From Paenibacillus oenotherae (GTDB lineage: Bacteria; Bacillota; Bacilli; Paenibacillales; Paenibacillaceae): 64,000 nucleotides of DNA. Below are positions 61,939 to 64,000 of the stretch, in pieces. Location of the stretch: the NCBI RefSeq assembly GCF_019443105.1, contig NZ_JAHZIJ010000018.1:40633-104632 (forward strand). Reading direction: 5' to 3'. A program made the translations under genes and the position numbers. Positions within the stretch are counted from its first letter, which is position 1. Every line of letters starts with the position of its first letter. The notes beneath the pieces are model-generated. The model was not told the DNA's origin, made no database searches, and saw only the letters and a program-made list of their open reading frames with translations.

Positions 61939-64000
61939 ATGAACAATCTGAGAGCGCGACGGTTTTGGTGTTTATTGGCTATTTTCACGCTGTTGTTTAG
62001 TGGTTTGACGCCGATGCCGGAAGTAAAGGCTTCAGGAACGAATTATATATCGTTCTACTATACTCAATTCGTAAACGATGGAAGATTAAAGATGAACGGT
62101 TCGGCGTCAATTACTGGCAATAAGCTGCAGCTGACGCCTGCTTCTGCGAATCAAGGAGGATCTGCGTTCAACAATAAGCAAGTATCATTGAAGAACAACA
62201 GCTCCTTCAGTACTTATTTTACTTTTAGCATGCCTAATAAAGGCGGTTTCCAAGGAAGCGGCGGTAACGATAAAGGTGCTGACGGATTTGTGTTCGTTGT
62301 TCAGACACAATCCAGCAGTGCGGGATCAAGCGGCTCCGGGCTCGGCTTCGCGGGCATTACGCCAAGTGTGGGGATCGAGTTTGATACATGGAAGAACTCC
62401 CCGCCCGAAGATAATGCAACGAGCAAAAACGATCCCAATAACAATCACATTGCACTGGTAGTAAATGGTGATAACTATCATTCTAATGCCAGTCATGTCA
62501 AAAGTGTCGCATCACCGGATTTCAACCCTGACAACGGTGCTCCTGTACATGCATGGGTTGATTACAACGGCACGACAGGAACGATTCAGGTGCGTCTCAG
62601 CTCGACGAATGTACGACCTGCAAGTGCAGAATTGGAAGTAACAGGCCTGAATTTGAGAAACACTTTGGGCAAGGACGAGGTTTATGTTGGGTTTACGGCT
62701 GCTACTGGCGGCGCATATCAAACTCATAATATTGAATCCTGGTATTTCAATAATGAGTATGGTCCGATTGATGTTGTGAACAACAACTATGGACAGGCTC
62801 CTACGGATTATTTGATAGCTAGCCAATTGCAGCCGGATGGAACCGTTAAGGTAACGTTGACAGCTGTAAACGGAACGGTTCAAAGCGGTATTCCGATTAC
62901 GGTAACGGCAACGAATGGTGCTATCGTACAGCCGGGAACGGTTATTACGGACGCTAACGGTGAAGCTTTCGTTACCGTTATTAATCCGACTGAGAACGAA
63001 ATAACGACGACGGTTAAGGCCGTAGGGCCAGGCGGTATCTATACGACTTTGGATATTACGATTCCCAAGCCGCCAGCGAAAAGCGCGCCACCCGCGAATG
63101 TGGTTGCAAATGCAACGACCGATGTGGTCAATGTGCCTAATGTTCCAGCAGGGGCAACAGTTAAGGTGTATGACAAGCTGGGGGCTGTAATCGGAACTGC
63201 CACTAACAGCGGTGCAAGTGCAGCGGCTGTTCCAGTGACGATTGCCGGTGGCCTGACGCATACACAAGCGATTGACGTCACGATTACAGAGGTTTCGAAG
63301 CTGGAGAGTGACAAGGTTGAATTTATTGCCCAAGCAGACGCAAGTGCGCCACCTGTAGTAATAACGGCGAATTCGACAACAGATCAAGTGGTTGTTGAAG
63401 ACGTGCCAGCAGGTGCAACGGTAAAAATCTATAACGAACTGGGTACCGTTATTGGTACAGCAACGAACAGCGGCGGCAGCACAGCTGACGTGATGGTAAA
63501 CATCGGCGGCGGCGGTCTGACAGTTGGCCAAGAGATCGATGCGACGATCACCGAGACGAACAAGCTGGAAAGCACGAAGACACCAGCGACAGCAGTGGCA
63601 GAAGTAAGTGCACCACCTGTTGTAGTCATAGCAAACTCGACAACAGATAAAGTAGTTGTAAAAGATGTACCAGCGGGAGCAACAGTAAACATTTACAACG
63701 AACAGGGTATCGTCATTGGAACGGCAACGAACGAAGGCGGCAGTACGGGCGATGTGACCGTAAACATCCCAACTGGCCTGAACGAAGGCCAAGAGATCGA
63801 TGCGACGATCACCGAGCCGAATAAGCTGGAAAGCACGAAGACGCCAGCGACAGCAGTGGCAGAAGTAAGCGCGCCACCTGTTGTAGTCATAGCAAACTCG
63901 ACAACAGATAAAGTAGTTGTAAAAGATGTACCAGCGGGAGCAACAGTAAACATCTACAACGAACTGGGTATCGTCATTGGAACGGCAACGAACGATGGCG
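61939..64000 (+). CDS. Secreted L-type lectin with tandem Ig-like repeats (3' partial)
   Basis: Open from ATG 61939 (AAAGGAG upstream) to the window edge; 687 residues visible. A signal peptide runs to about 33 (LLAIFTLLFSGLTPMPEVKA). Residues ~35-275 are a legume-type (L-type) lectin fold: KGADGFVFVVQ, GIEFDTWKN, NDPNNNHIAL and VWVDYNG-like HAWVDYNG, with the Asp/Asn that bind calcium and sugar. A Big_1-like invasin/Ig domain follows (~288-375, TLTAVNGTVQSGIPITVTATNG). Then come 87-88-residue repeats beginning APPVVVIANSTTDKVVV, at bases 63085, 63346, 63610 and 63871. The last two are nearly identical in DNA. The repeats resemble adhesin stalk domains. The wall anchor must lie outside the window. 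Confidence 0.88.
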   Translation, partial: MNNLRARRFWCLLAIFTLLFSGLTPMPEVKASGTNYISFYYTQFVNDGRLKMNGSASITGNKLQLTPASANQGGSAFNNKQVSLKNNSSFSTYFTFSMPNKGGFQGSGGNDKGADGFVFVVQTQSSSAGSSGSGLGFAGITPSVGIEFDTWKNSPPEDNATSKNDPNNNHIALVVNGDNYHSNASHVKSVASPDFNPDNGAPVHAWVDYNGTTGTIQVRLSSTNVRPASAELEVTGLNLRNTLGKDEVYVGFTAATGGAYQTHNIESWYFNNEYGPIDVVNNNYGQAPTDYLIASQLQPDGTVKVTLTAVNGTVQSGIPITVTATNGAIVQPGTVITDANGEAFVTVINPTENEITTTVKAVGPGGIYTTLDITIPKPPAKSAPPANVVANATTDVVNVPNVPAGATVKVYDKLGAVIGTATNSGASAAAVPVTIAGGLTHTQAIDVTITEVSKLESDKVEFIAQADASAPPVVITANSTTDQVVVEDVPAGATVKIYNELGTVIGTATNSGGSTADVMVNIGGGGLTVGQEIDATITETNKLESTKTPATAVAEVSAPPVVVIANSTTDKVVVKDVPAGATVNIYNEQGIVIGTATNEGGSTGDVTVNIPTGLNEGQEIDATITEPNKLESTKTPATAVAEVSAPPVVVIANSTTDKVVVKDVPAGATVNIYNELGIVIGTATNDG

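Noticed and set aside
62512-63953. Long minus-strand open frames opposite the lectin gene
   Set aside because: The plus-strand frame has a ribosome site, signal peptide, lectin fold and regular protein repeats; the minus-strand frames are repeats read backwards (Cys/Arg/Tyr-rich).

Overview
The window looks like the chromosome of a spore-forming, low-to-medium GC Bacillota close to Paenibacillus. The clues are AGGAGG-type ribosome sites with frequent GTG and TTG starts, a FosB-type thiol transferase, YkvI, Xpt, YhaO/YhaN and QueD/E/C homologues, CcpA-type cre sites, S-layer homology domains, a collagen-like exosporium-type protein and modular PKS/NRPS genes. No ribosomal RNA, complete insertion sequence, prophage or CRISPR array is visible.

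Layout. (1) 1-11.4 kb is the end of a small lipid/polyketide assembly line: an acyl-AMP ligase plus carrier protein plus half-condensation domain (5' end outside the window), a KS-KR-ACP polyketide synthase without its own acyltransferase, a coupled membrane protein, a stand-alone trans-acting malonyltransferase, then a histidine kinase/response regulator pair. (2) 11.6-39.8 kb is mostly housekeeping: a cell-wall amidase, a Calx-beta surface protein, fosB, small enzymes, a PadR-SEDS pair, the queuosine precursor genes queD-queE-queC, a diguanylate cyclase, a glycosyltransferase, the yhaO-yhaN nuclease pair, ykvI, lipoproteins and xpt. (3) 40.0-55.0 kb lies between two identical tRNA-Leu(CAG) genes. 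It carries a 2433-residue S-layer-anchored mannanase/acetylesterase, a multi-domain amylase, gene fragments, a collagen-like protein and a Gln-rich protein. Both polysaccharide enzymes have cre-like operators. (4) 55.3-64 kb has an NRPS whose adenylation domain is split by a methyltransferase, a SARP-type response regulator, and a secreted L-type lectin with nearly identical repeats that runs off the window.

The most interesting signals are three. First, the PKS at 1.8 kb and the NRPS at 55.5 kb both end, after the carrier protein, in the same kind of BtrH/C39-like domain with a candidate Cys-His-Asp triad, and no thioesterase is present. This suggests a shared unusual chain-release or acyl-transfer step. 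Second, an intergenic element made of four CCTGC-N6-GCAGG stems at fixed 50/61/50 spacing occurs three times, once inverted. Third, the GH26 mannanase and the SGNH acetylesterase sit in one surface-anchored polypeptide under apparent CcpA control. All family assignments were made by reading motifs, without database searches.
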